From: Microbacterium sp. 70-16 | GTDB taxonomy: Bacteria; Actinomycetota; Actinomycetes; Actinomycetales; Microbacteriaceae | Direction of reading: 5' to 3' | DNA: 64,000 nucleotides | NCBI RefSeq assembly: GCF_001898315.1 | Contig: NZ_MKTQ01000010.1 | Location: 1-64,000 of the forward strand | Notes under the pieces: model-generated | The model's input: the letters and a program-made list of their open reading frames with translations, nothing else | Databases searched by the model: none | What the model was told of the DNA's origin: nothing | Shown here: piece by piece, positions 51,586 to 61,030 of the stretch | Layout: every line of letters starts with the position of its first letter | Numbering within the stretch: position 1 is the stretch's first letter | Made by a program: the position numbers and the translations under genes

Positions 51586-53045
51586 GCGTGCACACCGTGC
51601 CGAGCATGCGTCCGAAATTCCACTTCAGCGTTCCCGACAACTGGAAGAACGACCCGCAGCGGCCGATCTTCGTCGACGGTGAGTACCACTACTACTACCT
51701 CTACAACGCCGACTACCTCGATGGCGGCCTCGGGACATCGTGGCGCCGGGCAACGACCCGGGATCACGTCGTGTTCCACGACCAGGGCGAGGCGATCGGC
51801 AAGTTCACGAACGGCAACGGCGACTGCTGGTCGGGCTCGCTCGTGGTCGACACCGAGGACACGGCCGGTTATGGCCGCGGGGCGGTCATCGCGCTGGTCA
51901 CCCAGGTGACCGTCGACAGGGTGCCCGAGGGCGGCCAAGCGCAGTTCCTCTGGTACTCCACGGATGGCGGGCGATCGTTCCGATCGGGCGGCGATGAGCC
52001 GGTGCTGGCCGATCCGGATCGGCCCGACTTCCGCGACCCGAAGGTGATCTGGGACGCCGGTCGCGCGCGTTGGTTCATGGCCCTCGCGGAGGGCGACCGG
52101 CTCGGCTTCTATGTGTCGCCCGAGCTGCGCACGTGGACGAAGGTCGGAGAGTACGCCCGCGACGATCTCGGTCTGTTGGAATGCCCCGACATCTTCGAGA
52201 TGACGGCCGACGACGGAACACGGCACTGGGTGCTCGGCGTGAGCGCGAACGCGAAGGCGCGCGGACTGCCGGCGACGTACGCGTACTGGACGGGCGCGTT
52301 CGACGGCAGCGGGTTCGTACCCGACGAGCACGAGCCCCGATGGCTCGACGGGGGCCTCGACTTCTACGGCGCGGTCACCTACCCGCACCACGACGACTCC
52401 GGAGCGGAAGATCCGACGCTGCGGCACACGATCGGCTGGGCGAACTTCTGGGACTACCCGCACAACACCCCGACCATCGTCACTGACGGCTACAACGGCG
52501 ACGACATGATCGTTCGCGATCTACGTCTGGTGCGGGGCGTCGACGGATACCGCCTGGCATCCGCACCGACGGCTGCGCTCGCCGACTACGTCACACAGAC
52601 GCACCGGCTGGGAGACATTGCGGTCGACGGTGAGGTCGATCTCGACGTGCGGGCCGAAGCGTACGACCTGACGTGTGAGATCGAGTGGGATGCCACGATC
52701 GGTGAGATCGGCGTCGAGGTGTGCCGTGCGCGCGGCGGCACCCGAAGAGTGACGGCGACACTGGACCTGCCTGGACAGCTCGTACGTCTTGATCGGACGG
52801 CGACCGTGAGTCCCACGGGCGGCGTCACGCAGCTGCCGTTCGATCCATCGGCAGGTCACGTTGCGATCCGGGTGCTGGTCGACCGGACGAGCGTGGAGTT
52901 GTTCGTCGGTGACGACGTGCAATCGCATCGGGTGTTCCCGATCGCCGGCGACCAGGGCATCCGCCTCACTGCGCGCGGCACGGCAGCGCGATTCCGTGAC
53001 GTGACGGTCCGCGAGCTGTCGACACCGATGGGAGCCTCGCGATGA
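51582..53045 (+). CDS. Second glycoside hydrolase family 32 (levanase-like)
   Basis: 487 residues. The nucleophile motif is NWKNDPQ (Asp24) rather than WMNDPNG. FRDPKV (Asp152) and ECPD (Glu200, acid/base) are standard. The C-terminal beta-sandwich is present. The altered first motif is shared with levanase-like or exo-inulinase GH32 enzymes, so it may act on longer fructans or a different linkage than its neighbour. There is no signal peptide. ATG 51582 overlaps the previous stop (ATGA). Confidence 0.9.
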   Translation: MSVHTVPSMRPKFHFSVPDNWKNDPQRPIFVDGEYHYYYLYNADYLDGGLGTSWRRATTRDHVVFHDQGEAIGKFTNGNGDCWSGSLVVDTEDTAGYGRGAVIALVTQVTVDRVPEGGQAQFLWYSTDGGRSFRSGGDEPVLADPDRPDFRDPKVIWDAGRARWFMALAEGDRLGFYVSPELRTWTKVGEYARDDLGLLECPDIFEMTADDGTRHWVLGVSANAKARGLPATYAYWTGAFDGSGFVPDEHEPRWLDGGLDFYGAVTYPHHDDSGAEDPTLRHTIGWANFWDYPHNTPTIVTDGYNGDDMIVRDLRLVRGVDGYRLASAPTAALADYVTQTHRLGDIAVDGEVDLDVRAEAYDLTCEIEWDATIGEIGVEVCRARGGTRRVTATLDLPGQLVRLDRTATVSPTGGVTQLPFDPSAGHVAIRVLVDRTSVELFVGDDVQSHRVFPIAGDQGIRLTARGTAARFRDVTVRELSTPMGASR

Positions 53046-53941
53046 CGGCGGACGTGCTCGTGATCGGCGAGAGCCTCATCGACATCGTGCAGCGCGCAGA
53101 TGGGACGGTCACCGAAGTCGTCGGAGGATCGCCCGCGAACGTCGCCTTCGGCCTCGCGCGCCAGAGTGTCGCAGTGCGATTCCACACGGCGCTGGCCCGT
53201 GACGAGCGCGGCGCTCGCATCGCGGCTCAGCTCAGGGGCGAGGGCGTCGAGCTTGTCGAGGCATCCTGGTCACTTGCGGCGACATCGACCGCCCTCGCCG
53301 AGATCGCCGCGGATGGTGCGGCGCGGTACACGTTCGATCTCGAGTGGGCGCTGCCGGTCACTCCGCGGGTGGGCGACGCCACGCTCGTGCATGTCGGCTC
53401 GATCGCCGCCTTCCTCGAGCCCGGAGCGTCGGTCGTCGAGCACGTCCTCGGTGGGACGGACACCTTGGTCTCGTTCGATCCGAACATCCGCGGCGCGTTG
53501 CTGCCCGATCGCCGCGAGGCCGTCGCCCGCTTCGAACGACTGGCCGCGGTGGCCGACGTCGTCAAGCTGAGCGATGAGGACGCCTCCTGGCTTTACCCGG
53601 GCGCATCGCTCGCTGAGGTGATCGCGGAGGTCGCGCAGCGCGGGCCTCGGCTGGTGGCGGTCACGCGCGGCGGAGCAGGTGCGCTGTTGCATGCGGCGGG
53701 GGTCACCGTCGACGTTGCTGCACCGGTCGTGCGCGTGCAGGACACGGTTGGGGCGGGCGACACGTTCATGGCCGCGCTGATCCGTGAGGTACTGGCAACC
53801 ACCGACGTGCTCGGGGCGCCGACCGCGGAGCGGCTGGCGACGATCGGTGCGTACGCGGCCGCTGCCGCCGCCCTCACCGTGCAGCGCGTCGGCGCAGACC
53901 TTCCGCGCGTGGACGAAGTCGCCGCGGCCCTCCGGGCCTGA
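53042..53941 (+). CDS. PfkB-family fructokinase
   Basis: 299 residues. The N-terminal MTADVLVIGESLIDIV and GGSPANVAFGLAR and the C-terminal PfkB signature DTVGAGDTF (the anion hole and catalytic Asp) mark a ribokinase-family sugar kinase. After two fructosidases it most likely phosphorylates fructose to fructose-6-phosphate. It overlaps the second GH32 by 4 bases and ends the operon. A family A palindrome follows as a terminator. Confidence 0.9.
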   Translation: MTADVLVIGESLIDIVQRADGTVTEVVGGSPANVAFGLARQSVAVRFHTALARDERGARIAAQLRGEGVELVEASWSLAATSTALAEIAADGAARYTFDLEWALPVTPRVGDATLVHVGSIAAFLEPGASVVEHVLGGTDTLVSFDPNIRGALLPDRREAVARFERLAAVADVVKLSDEDASWLYPGASLAEVIAEVAQRGPRLVAVTRGGAGALLHAAGVTVDVAAPVVRVQDTVGAGDTFMAALIREVLATTDVLGAPTAERLATIGAYAAAAAALTVQRVGADLPRVDEVAAALRA

Positions 53942-54024
53942 CGGGTGGATCCGGCGTGTCGTCTCGCGACGGTCGCGCCGGCGACCGGCGGGCGCGACTC
54001 GAGGGGGCTCCCGGCGCTCGCGCC

Positions 54025-54120
54025 GCAATAACTCAGGAGTCCTGACGCCCGGCGGGCTGGCGCGCCGCGGAAACACGGCGCGGTCGCGCGCCGCGAGGCG
54101 CGCGACTCCTGAGTTATTGC
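54025..54120. repeat. Dispersed palindromic repeat, family A copy 3
   Basis: The most complete copy: GCAATAACTCAGGAGTC (54025-54041) and its perfect complement at 54104-54120 form 17-base inverted ends, extending to 21 with flanking bases (CGCC/GGCG). The interior matches the 43149 copy. It lies between the convergent fructokinase and flavoprotein genes. Flanking DNA 53942-54024 holds only short GC palindromes. Confidence 0.92.
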
Positions 54121-54186
54121 GGCGGCGTGCTGCAGCCGCCGGGGCCCGAGCGGAGAGAAGCCGTCGAGAGAGCGGCCCGGGCCGGC

Positions 54187-55206
54187 TCAGTGGGAGGTCG
54201 TCACGCCGACCTGGTCGTGCACGAGGACGGCCGCGACGCGCGCGCCCTGGCCTGCGGCGACGATGAGCTGCTGCGGCCCCGACGACGCATCGCCTGCCGA
54301 GTAGAGTCCCGGCACCGACGTGCGACCCGACCGGTCGGTTCGCAGGTGGCCAGCCTCGTCGCGGTCGACGTCGATGGTGTCGAGGAAGTCCAGCGCCGGC
54401 TCCCAGTGCGGCCGTACGAACCCGCCCTCGATCGCGACGCGACCCCCGTCGGTGAGCACGACCGCGCTCAGGTCGCCGCGCTCGCCGACAAGCTCGGCGA
54501 CGGCTCGGCGTTCGACGGTGACCCCCGACGCGACCAGTTCAGCCTCGTCGGCCGCGTCGATGACAGGCGCAGCGTTCGTGAACACCGTGAGGTGATCGGT
54601 CCATCGCGCGATCAGCCGCGCCCGCGACGCGAGATCGGGCGTCTCGCCGATGAGCGCGAGGCGTCGCCCCTGCAGCTCCCACGCATCGCACGCGGCGCAG
54701 CTGAACAGCGACATGCCGTAGAACGAGCGGATGCCCGTGATGTCGGGCAGCGTCTCGCGCAGCCCCGTCGCGATGACTACCGCACGGGCGGCGACGACCG
54801 GTGCCCCCGCGCCGCCGCCGGAGAGCGTCGCCGCGCCGCGCCCGGAGAGTGCCACCGTGAAGCGCATGCCGTCTGCGGCATCCACCTGTGACACACGCGT
54901 CGCGACCGTACGGTCGAGCACCCGCACGTTGGTGTAGGGGGCGAGCTCGGCGTGTGCGAGCTTGCGCAGCTCGATGGGCGGGATGCCGTCGCGCGTCAGG
55001 TATCCGTGTGAGCGCAGCGTCGCCGCGTTGCGCGGGCGACCGGCATCCACGAGCACGACCGATGCCCGCGCCCGGCCCAGATTCAGCGCAGCCGACAGTC
55101 CGGCCGGCCCGCCGCCGATCACGACGACATCGACCGCGGAGGGCGCAAACGGTGCTGACCCAGCCCCGGTCGAACCTGCCGCGTCGGTATATGCCGACTC
55201 AGCCAT
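54187..55206 (-). CDS. Thioredoxin-reductase-like NAD(P)/FAD flavoprotein
   Basis: 339 residues. The FAD-binding start is [21 protein letters not shown] redox pair CAAC lies near residue 167 (SCAACDAWE), followed by a weak NAD(P) region ([18 protein letters not shown]) and a C-terminal [23 protein letters not shown]. The layout is that of thioredoxin reductase, but the second Rossmann motif is degenerate. It is the last gene of the sulfur operon, overlapping fdxA by 8 bases. It may reduce a thiol partner for sulfur assimilation. Confidence 0.85.
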   Translation of the reverse strand: MAESAYTDAAGSTGAGSAPFAPSAVDVVVIGGGPAGLSAALNLGRARASVVLVDAGRPRNAATLRSHGYLTRDGIPPIELRKLAHAELAPYTNVRVLDRTVATRVSQVDAADGMRFTVALSGRGAATLSGGGAGAPVVAARAVVIATGLRETLPDITGIRSFYGMSLFSCAACDAWELQGRRLALIGETPDLASRARLIARWTDHLTVFTNAAPVIDAADEAELVASGVTVERRAVAELVGERGDLSAVVLTDGGRVAIEGGFVRPHWEPALDFLDTIDVDRDEAGHLRTDRSGRTSVPGLYSAGDASSGPQQLIVAAGQGARVAAVLVHDQVGVTTSH

Positions 55207-55525
55207 GTTGGGCCTGCGGCGGCAGCGCGGCGATCAGCGGGTGGTCCTTCGGGATCACGCCGGTCTTGGCGGCACCGCCGGGTGAGCCGATGTCGTCGAA
55301 GAACTCGACGTTGGCGGTGTAGTAGTCCTGCCATTCGTCGGGCAGGTCGTCTTCGTAGTAGATCGCCTCGACGGGGCACACCGGTTCGCACGCACCGCAG
55401 TCGACGCACTCGTCGGGGTGGATGTACAGCGAGCGCTCACCCTCGTAGATGCAGTCGACGGGGCACTCGTCGATGCAGGCACGGTCCTTCACATCGACGC
55501 ACGGAAGCGCGATCACGTACGTCAC
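55199..55525 (-). CDS. fdxA: Ferredoxin FdxA (7Fe type)
   Basis: 108 residues. Cys residues in [20 protein letters not shown] and [20 protein letters not shown] match the actinobacterial 3Fe-4S/4Fe-4S ferredoxin. In this operon it can deliver electrons from the ferredoxin-NADP reductase to sulfite reductase. ATG 55525 overlaps the preceding reductase gene by 4 bases and its stop overlaps the flavoprotein start by 8. Confidence 0.95.
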   Translation of the reverse strand: MTYVIALPCVDVKDRACIDECPVDCIYEGERSLYIHPDECVDCGACEPVCPVEAIYYEDDLPDEWQDYYTANVEFFDDIGSPGGAAKTGVIPKDHPLIAALPPQAQHG

Positions 55526-56937
55526 GAGACGAGCGCTCCACGCGAGATCGCGACCTGCTCGTCGCGCGGCACGACCTTGACGCGCTCACGCGTGTGCTCG
55601 TGCGTCGCGCCGAGCTCGCGCTCGTGCGCGTCGAGGGCGAGCCACCCGTCCCACGTCGTGTACTCGACCTCGCGCTCGTCGAGAAGCGCGAGCACGTCGC
55701 CATCGACGGTCGGCGCGATGAGCGCGCCCGACGTGACGTCGGCGACCAGGTGCGCGATCGTCTCCATGGCATCCGACTTGGTGTGTCCGATGAGGCCGAC
55801 GGGGCCGCGCTTGATCCAGCCGGTCGCGTAGAGGCCCGCCACGACGGGAGTCGACGGGTCGCCCGACACCGCGGCATCCCGCACCCGCCCCTCGACGTTC
55901 GAGATCACGCCGGCGGCGGCGTCGAACGGCACGTCGATGATCGGCGAGCCGAAGTAGCCGACGGCGCGGTACACCTGCTGCACCGCGATCTCGCGGAACT
56001 GTCCGGTGCCCTGCACGCGACCGTCACCGATCGGCTCGGTGCGCTCGAAGCGGATGCCCTCGACGCCGGTCTCAGGCGAGCCGAGCACCTCGACGGGGGA
56101 GTGGTAGAAGTGCAGATGCAGGCGCCGCGACGCTCCCGTCGACTCGCGCGTGCGCCAGCTGTTCAGCACGCGCAGCATCACCTTCAGCTGGTTGTTGGCG
56201 GCGTTCGCGGGATCGGCGTCGGCGAAATCCTCGTCGTGCACGACGATGTCGACGTTCGGCACCTCGCCCAGTTCGCGCAGCTCGATCGGCGTGAACTTGA
56301 TGTCGGCGGGGCCGCGGCGTCCGAACACGTGCACGTCGGTGACGGCGGATGCCTCGAGCCCGGCCAGCACGTTGTCGGCGATCTCGGTGGGGCGCAGGTC
56401 GACGGCGTGCTTGGCGAGCACGCGCGCGACGTCGAGCGCGACGTTGCCGTTGCCGATCACGGCGACCTCGCGCTGATCGAGCGGCCAATCGGTCGGCACG
56501 TCGGGGTGCCCGTCGTACCAGGCGACGAAGTCGGCTGCGCCGAACGAGCGCGGCAGGTCGATGCCGCCGATCGCGAGGTCGGCGTCGCGGATCGCGCCGG
56601 TCGCCAGGATCACGGCGTCGTAGCGCTCGCGCAGGTCGTCGATCGAGATGTCGCGGCCGACCTCGACGTTGCCGATGAAGCGCGTGGTGCCGGCATCCAG
56701 CATCTCGTGCAGCGAGTTCACGATGCCCTTGATGCGCGGGTGGTCGGGCGCGACGCCGTAGCGGATCAGGCCATACGGCGCGGGCAGAGACTCGAACAGG
56801 TCGATCGCGACCGCGCCGCCGGCCTCGACCACGGCATTCGTGAGGATGTTGCCCGCGTAGATTCCGGCAGGGCCGGCGCCGACGATCGCGACGCGGAGGT
56901 TCTGCAGGGTCGAGGTCGCAGAGGTGGAGGAGGTCAC
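55522..56937 (-). CDS. fprA: Ferredoxin-NADP reductase (FprA type)
   Basis: 471 residues. FAD motif [31 protein letters not shown] motif [15 protein letters not shown]; and the closing [20 protein letters not shown] are adrenodoxin-reductase-like FprA signatures. It moves electrons between NADPH and ferredoxin (next gene), serving sulfite reductase. GTG 56937 is the only reasonable start; it overlaps the cobA stop (GTGA). Confidence 0.94.
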   Translation of the reverse strand: MTSSTSATSTLQNLRVAIVGAGPAGIYAGNILTNAVVEAGGAVAIDLFESLPAPYGLIRYGVAPDHPRIKGIVNSLHEMLDAGTTRFIGNVEVGRDISIDDLRERYDAVILATGAIRDADLAIGGIDLPRSFGAADFVAWYDGHPDVPTDWPLDQREVAVIGNGNVALDVARVLAKHAVDLRPTEIADNVLAGLEASAVTDVHVFGRRGPADIKFTPIELRELGEVPNVDIVVHDEDFADADPANAANNQLKVMLRVLNSWRTRESTGASRRLHLHFYHSPVEVLGSPETGVEGIRFERTEPIGDGRVQGTGQFREIAVQQVYRAVGYFGSPIIDVPFDAAAGVISNVEGRVRDAAVSGDPSTPVVAGLYATGWIKRGPVGLIGHTKSDAMETIAHLVADVTSGALIAPTVDGDVLALLDEREVEYTTWDGWLALDAHERELGATHEHTRERVKVVPRDEQVAISRGALVS

Positions 56938-57899
56938 AGGGCGGGGGCCTTCCGGGTGGTGCCGCCGGGGGCGGCGAGCGGGTCGAAGTTCTCGAGGTCG
57001 AGGATGGCGAAGGATGCCGGGGCGTAGGGACTGAGACGCACGACATCGCCGATGACGACGACGGCGGGCGAACGGATGCCGCGCTCGGCCGCCTGGTGCG
57101 CGATCGTCGCGAGCGTGCCGACCGTGACGCGCTGGCGCGGACCGTAGCCGTCTTCGATGACGGCGACGGGGCAGTCTTCGCCGCGCGCGCCGCGCGCGAG
57201 CGTGATCGCGGAGTGCGCGAGGGTGCCGATGCCCATCAACAGCACCACGGTGTGGTCGCGCGCGCCGCCGAGCGCGGCGATCTGGTCGTGTGCCGTAGCG
57301 ATCGTGAACGCCGTCGCGACACCGCGATGCGTGAGCGGGATGCCCGCGATCGCCGGCACCGAGATGGCGCTCGTGATGCCGGGCACGACCTCGACCGCGA
57401 TGCCCGCCGCCTGACACGCGTGCAGCTCTTCGCCGCCGCGGCCGAACACGTACGGGTCGCCGCCCTTGAGCCGCACGACGGTCTTGCCGTCCTGCGCGAG
57501 CTGGACGAGCAGGGCGTTGATCGCGTCTTGCGGCACGGCGTGGTGCCCGGGCAGCTTGCCGACGTCGACGATGTCGGCTGTGAGATGGATGCCTTCGGCG
57601 GCAAGCCCATCGAGCACTCCGCGCGCGCCGAGTCGGTCGGCGACGATGACGTCGGCCGCCTCGAGGGCGCGCAGCCCCTTGAGGGTGATCAGCCCCGCAT
57701 CGCCCGGCCCGGCCCCGACGAGCCACACCTTGCCGGTGGCCGTCGCCGCCTCGGTCGTTGAGCGAGCGGAGCGAGACGAAACGTCCCGACCTGACGGCGT
57801 GCGACGTTTCGTCTCGTCGCTGCGCTCCTCGCTCAACGACCGGGGGGACTCTCCGGTCGCCCCGCGAGCGGAGCGCGACGAAACGTCGCGGGGGGTCAT
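56934..57899 (-). CDS. cobA: Uroporphyrinogen-III C-methyltransferase
   Basis: 321 residues as started at ATG 57899. The catalytic part is complete: KVWLVGAGPGDAGLITLKG, VVRLKGGDPYVFGRGGEE, GITSAISVPAIAGIPLTHRG and VVLLMGIG. It methylates uroporphyrinogen III twice to precorrin-2, on the way to siroheme for sulfite reductase. The first 57 residues are low-complexity (SERSDETKRR-like) and are encoded by a palindromic repeat. The true start may therefore be the GTG at 57728 (MWLVGAGPG). ATG 57899 overlaps the ssuC stop (ATGA). Confidence 0.93.
   Translation of the reverse strand: MTPRDVSSRSARGATGESPRSLSEERSDETKRRTPSGRDVSSRSARSTTEAATATGKVWLVGAGPGDAGLITLKGLRALEAADVIVADRLGARGVLDGLAAEGIHLTADIVDVGKLPGHHAVPQDAINALLVQLAQDGKTVVRLKGGDPYVFGRGGEELHACQAAGIAVEVVPGITSAISVPAIAGIPLTHRGVATAFTIATAHDQIAALGGARDHTVVLLMGIGTLAHSAITLARGARGEDCPVAVIEDGYGPRQRVTVGTLATIAHQAAERGIRSPAVVVIGDVVRLSPYAPASFAILDLENFDPLAAPGGTTRKAPAL
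57752..57842. repeat. Palindromic repeat inside the cobA 5' end
   Basis: CGGTCGTTGAGCGAG...GACGAAACGTC and its inverted partner GACGTTTCGTC...CTCGCTCAACGACCG form a long stem. A third partial copy (GCGAGCGGAGCGCGACGAAACG) follows at 57864-57885. The same motif type appears as GTTTCGTCTCGCTGCGCTC near 43038. The copy is translated as the CobA N-terminal extension if ATG 57899 is used. Confidence 0.8.
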
Positions 57900-58789
57900 C
57901 GGGTGCCCCCGGGCTGGAGGCCGCGGCGGCGCAGCACGGCGCGTTCGATGGGGGCCAGCAGCGCCAGCTCGACAGCGATGCCGATCACAAGGATCACGAG
58001 GATCGCGGCGAGCACGCCCGCGAGGTTCTCGGCGGCGCGACTGTCCTGCAGCAGCGCGCCGATGCCGGTGCCGAGGGATCCGCCGACCGCGATGATCTCG
58101 GCGGCCAGCACGCCGCGCCACGAGAACGCCCACCCCTGCTTGAGCCCGGCGAGGTACCCCGGCAGTGCGGCCGGCAGGATCACGGCGGTCGCGAGCTGCC
58201 ACCGCGACGCGCCCAGCACCTTGCCCACTCGCCGCAGCTGCGGCGGCACCTGGTCGACGCCGGCGATGAGTCCGTTGACGATCGACGGCACGCCACCCAT
58301 GAGCACGACGAAGAAGACCAGCGTGTCGGTGAGCCCGAACCACAGCGTCGCCGCGGGCACCCACGCGACCGACGGCAGCACCATCAGCCCCGACACGACC
58401 GGACCGATCGCGCGCCGCAGCGGATGAATCTCGGCCAGCAGCAGACCGAGCGCCGTTCCGACGACGACGGCGATCGAGAAGCCGACGAACGCGCGACCGA
58501 GGCTCGTCGCGACGGCCAGCGGCAGGATGCCCGATGCCCACGCCGCGCCGAGGGATCCGAACACCTCGGACGGCGGCGGAAGGGTCTCGGGCCCCAGGCC
58601 GAACACCTGCACGGCGACGATCCAGACGACCAGCAGCGCCCCGACGAACAGCGTCGGCGGCATGACGGTCTCGACGAAGCGTCGGCCCCGCCCCACGGGC
58701 GCGGGGGCGACGTCGGTCTGCAACCGGTCGAGGCCCGCCTCGAGGCTGCGCAGGTCGTCGGTGCGACGGGTTGCGGTGAGCTCAGGCAT
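57896..58789 (-). CDS. ssuC: ABC transporter permease, SsuC/TauC type
   Basis: 297 residues with six helices. The permease loop YLAGLKQGWAFSWRGVLAAEIIAVGGSLGTGIG is the conserved motif of the nitrate/sulfonate/taurine family. It is expected to import alkanesulfonates or taurine. It overlaps ssuB by 8 bases and precedes cobA with a 4-base overlap. No substrate-binding protein gene is found in the window beside it. Confidence 0.88.
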   Translation of the reverse strand: MPELTATRRTDDLRSLEAGLDRLQTDVAPAPVGRGRRFVETVMPPTLFVGALLVVWIVAVQVFGLGPETLPPPSEVFGSLGAAWASGILPLAVATSLGRAFVGFSIAVVVGTALGLLLAEIHPLRRAIGPVVSGLMVLPSVAWVPAATLWFGLTDTLVFFVVLMGGVPSIVNGLIAGVDQVPPQLRRVGKVLGASRWQLATAVILPAALPGYLAGLKQGWAFSWRGVLAAEIIAVGGSLGTGIGALLQDSRAAENLAGVLAAILVILVIGIAVELALLAPIERAVLRRRGLQPGGTR

Positions 58790-59633
58790 TGCGGCGGATC
58801 TCCTCTCGCAGGTGCCGGGTGATCTCGCGCGCGAGTGCGACGACCTCGGGCGACTCGATGCGGCGACCCTCGGTGCGCGTGATGCGCCACTCGCGCGCCA
58901 CGCGCCCGGGGCGGCTCGACAGCATGACGACGCGCTGGCCCAGTCGCGCCGCTTCGCGCACGTTGTGCGTGACGAACACGACGGTGCACCCCGTCGCCCG
59001 CCAGACGCGCTCGAGCTCTTCGTGCAGCAGATCGCGGGTGATCGCGTCGAGTGCGGCGAACGGCTCGTCCATCAGCAGCACGGGTCGCTCCTGCGCGAGG
59101 GCGCGTGCGAGTGCGACGCGCTGGCGCATGCCGCCCGACAGTTCGTGCGGGCGCTTGTCCGCGGCATCCGCCAGCCCGACGAGGTCGAGCAGCTCACGCG
59201 CGCGCGCCTCGCGCTCGCGGCGCGGCACCCCGCGCAGCCGCAGCGCGAGTTCGACGTTGCGGCGCGCGGTGAGCCAGGGCAGCAGTGCGGACTCCTGGAA
59301 CATGACGGCCGCCCCCTGGCGCGGCGTCGTGATCGACCCCGCGATGGGGCGGTCGAGGCCCGCGATGAGGTTCAGCAGCGTCGACTTGCCGCACCCCGAC
59401 GCGCCGAGCACGCACACGAACTCGCCGGGAGCGATGTCGAGGCTGATGTCGTCGAGCACGAGCGGGCCGTTGCCGTAGCGCTGGCTCACGTGGTCGACGC
59501 GCACGGCGGGCGGCGCGGGTGCGGGCGCCGGAAGCGCCGGCGCGGTCAGATCGAAGCTCGGGCCGAGCCCGTTCGCCGGCACACGCCCCTCATCCGCGGC
59601 GGTCGCGCGGGTGAGGGGCGTGGGGGCGGTCAT
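58782..59633 (-). CDS. ssuB: ABC transporter ATP-binding protein, SsuB/TauB type
   Basis: 283 residues. Walker A GASGCGKST, signature LSGGMRQR, Walker B VLLMDEPFAALD and H-loop VTHN are intact. The 30-residue N-terminal extension is alanine/proline-rich and unusual. It pairs with ssuC in sulfonate import. It starts 47 bases after cysN ends. Confidence 0.88.
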   Translation of the reverse strand: MTAPTPLTRATAADEGRVPANGLGPSFDLTAPALPAPAPAPPAVRVDHVSQRYGNGPLVLDDISLDIAPGEFVCVLGASGCGKSTLLNLIAGLDRPIAGSITTPRQGAAVMFQESALLPWLTARRNVELALRLRGVPRREREARARELLDLVGLADAADKRPHELSGGMRQRVALARALAQERPVLLMDEPFAALDAITRDLLHEELERVWRATGCTVVFVTHNVREAARLGQRVVMLSSRPGRVAREWRITRTEGRRIESPEVVALAREITRHLREEIRRNA

Positions 59634-59661
59634 CGGGGTCCGATCTGAAGGGTGGAGGGCG

Positions 59662-59686
59662 GGCTCAGGCTTCGGCAGGCTCAGCC
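59662..59686. repeat. Short palindromic repeat between cysN and ssuB
   Basis: GGCTCAGGCTTCGGCAGGCT with CAGCC forms a small inverted repeat of the TTCGGCAGGCTCAG type. Its end covers the cysN stop codon. It occupies the place where a substrate-binding protein gene for ssuBC might be expected. Confidence 0.55.
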
Positions 59687-61030
59687 GCGCACGATGCCGG
59701 CGGCGAGCGTGGCGCCGTCGGACGGGTGGATCACCAGGAACGAACCCTCGTGACGGCTCGTTCGGTACGGCTCGAGCGGCAGGTCGGCCGCGAGGCGCAG
59801 CCGCACGCGGCCGATGTCGTTGGTCTGCAGTTCGCGCGCGGGCTCGTGCGTGAGCGTGTCGAGGTCGTAGCGCGACTCGATCTGCGCGACGATCGCCTGC
59901 ACAGTCGCGGTGCCGTGCTTGACGAGCACGCGGATGCCAGGGGTCAGCGTCCGCGCGTCGAGCTGGAACAGCTCGGCGTCGAACTCGCGCCGCACCTCGG
60001 GCAGCGACCCTGCCGCGACGACGAGCGCACCGCGCGCGACGTCGAGGTCGTCCGCGAACTCGAGCGACACCGACTCGGGAGCCGTCGCCTCATCGACCTC
60101 GACACCAGCCGAGCGGATGCCCGTGACCTGCGTCGACAGTCCCGAGGGGAAGATCTCGACGCGGTCGCCGACGCGCACGACACCGCTGGAGATGCGGCCG
60201 GCGACCGCGCGATAGTCGCGCAGACTCTCAGCCGTGTCGGCGTCGAGGTCGGGGGCGAGCCCGCCCTGCGGGCGCAGGACGAGCTGCACCGGCAGGCGCA
60301 GCGGCTCGAGCCTCCGCTCGGCCTCGTCTGCAGCCGGCAGCGTCTCGAGCAGTTCCAGCAGCGCCGGGCCGTCGTACCAGGGCGTGCGCGCCGAGCGGTC
60401 GACGATGTTGTCGCCCTCGAGCGCCGACACCGGCAGCACGTGCAGGTCTTCGATGCCGAGCTCGGCCGAGACGGCGCGGGCATCCGCGGCGACGGCGGCG
60501 AAGGCATCCGCATCGAATCCGGTGAGATCGATCTTGTTGACCGCGAGGATCACGTGCGGCACGCGCAGCAGCGCGACGACGGCGAGGTGACGGCGGGTCT
60601 GCTCCACGACGCCCTTGCGGGCGTCGACGAGAACGACGACCGCGTCGGCCGTCGTCGCGCCGGTGACCATGTTGCGCGTGTACTGCACGTGTCCGGGGCA
60701 GTCGGCGAGGATGAACGACCGAGCGCCCGTCGCGAAGTAGCGGTAGGCGACGTCGATCGTGATGCCCTGCTCGCGCTCGGCGCGCAGGCCGTCGGTCAGC
60801 AGGGCGAAGTCGAACTCGCCGTGCGCGAAGCCGCGGTCGGCCGACGTGCGGGCGACCTGCTCGAGCTGGTCGGCGAGGATCGCCTTCGAGTCGTGCAGCA
60901 GTCGGCCGACGAGCGTCGACTTGCCGTCGTCGACCGATCCCGCTGTCGCGAAGCGGAACAGCGTGGGCTGCTCGCTCGCCGTCGCCTCGCGGGCGAAGCG
61001 GGGCGAGACGCTCTGAGTATCGAGTGACAT
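59681..61030 (-). CDS. cysN: Sulfate adenylyltransferase subunit 1 (GTPase subunit)
   Basis: 449 residues. EF-Tu-like GTPase: G1 GSVDDGKSTLVGRLL, G3 DCPGH, G4 NKID. The C-terminal beta-barrels follow. It drives CysD to make APS from sulfate and ATP. No fused CysC (APS kinase) is present, consistent with direct APS reduction by the encoded CysH. Its start abuts the cysD stop with no gap. Confidence 0.95.
   Translation of the reverse strand: MSLDTQSVSPRFAREATASEQPTLFRFATAGSVDDGKSTLVGRLLHDSKAILADQLEQVARTSADRGFAHGEFDFALLTDGLRAEREQGITIDVAYRYFATGARSFILADCPGHVQYTRNMVTGATTADAVVVLVDARKGVVEQTRRHLAVVALLRVPHVILAVNKIDLTGFDADAFAAVAADARAVSAELGIEDLHVLPVSALEGDNIVDRSARTPWYDGPALLELLETLPAADEAERRLEPLRLPVQLVLRPQGGLAPDLDADTAESLRDYRAVAGRISSGVVRVGDRVEIFPSGLSTQVTGIRSAGVEVDEATAPESVSLEFADDLDVARGALVVAAGSLPEVRREFDAELFQLDARTLTPGIRVLVKHGTATVQAIVAQIESRYDLDTLTHEPARELQTNDIGRVRLRLAADLPLEPYRTSRHEGSFLVIHPSDGATLAAGIVRG

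Noticed and set aside
55522..57726. One 734-residue fusion of CobA and FprA frames
   Set aside because: The upstream part is cobA read in another frame; the real FprA start is GTG 56937 in the GTGA overlap.
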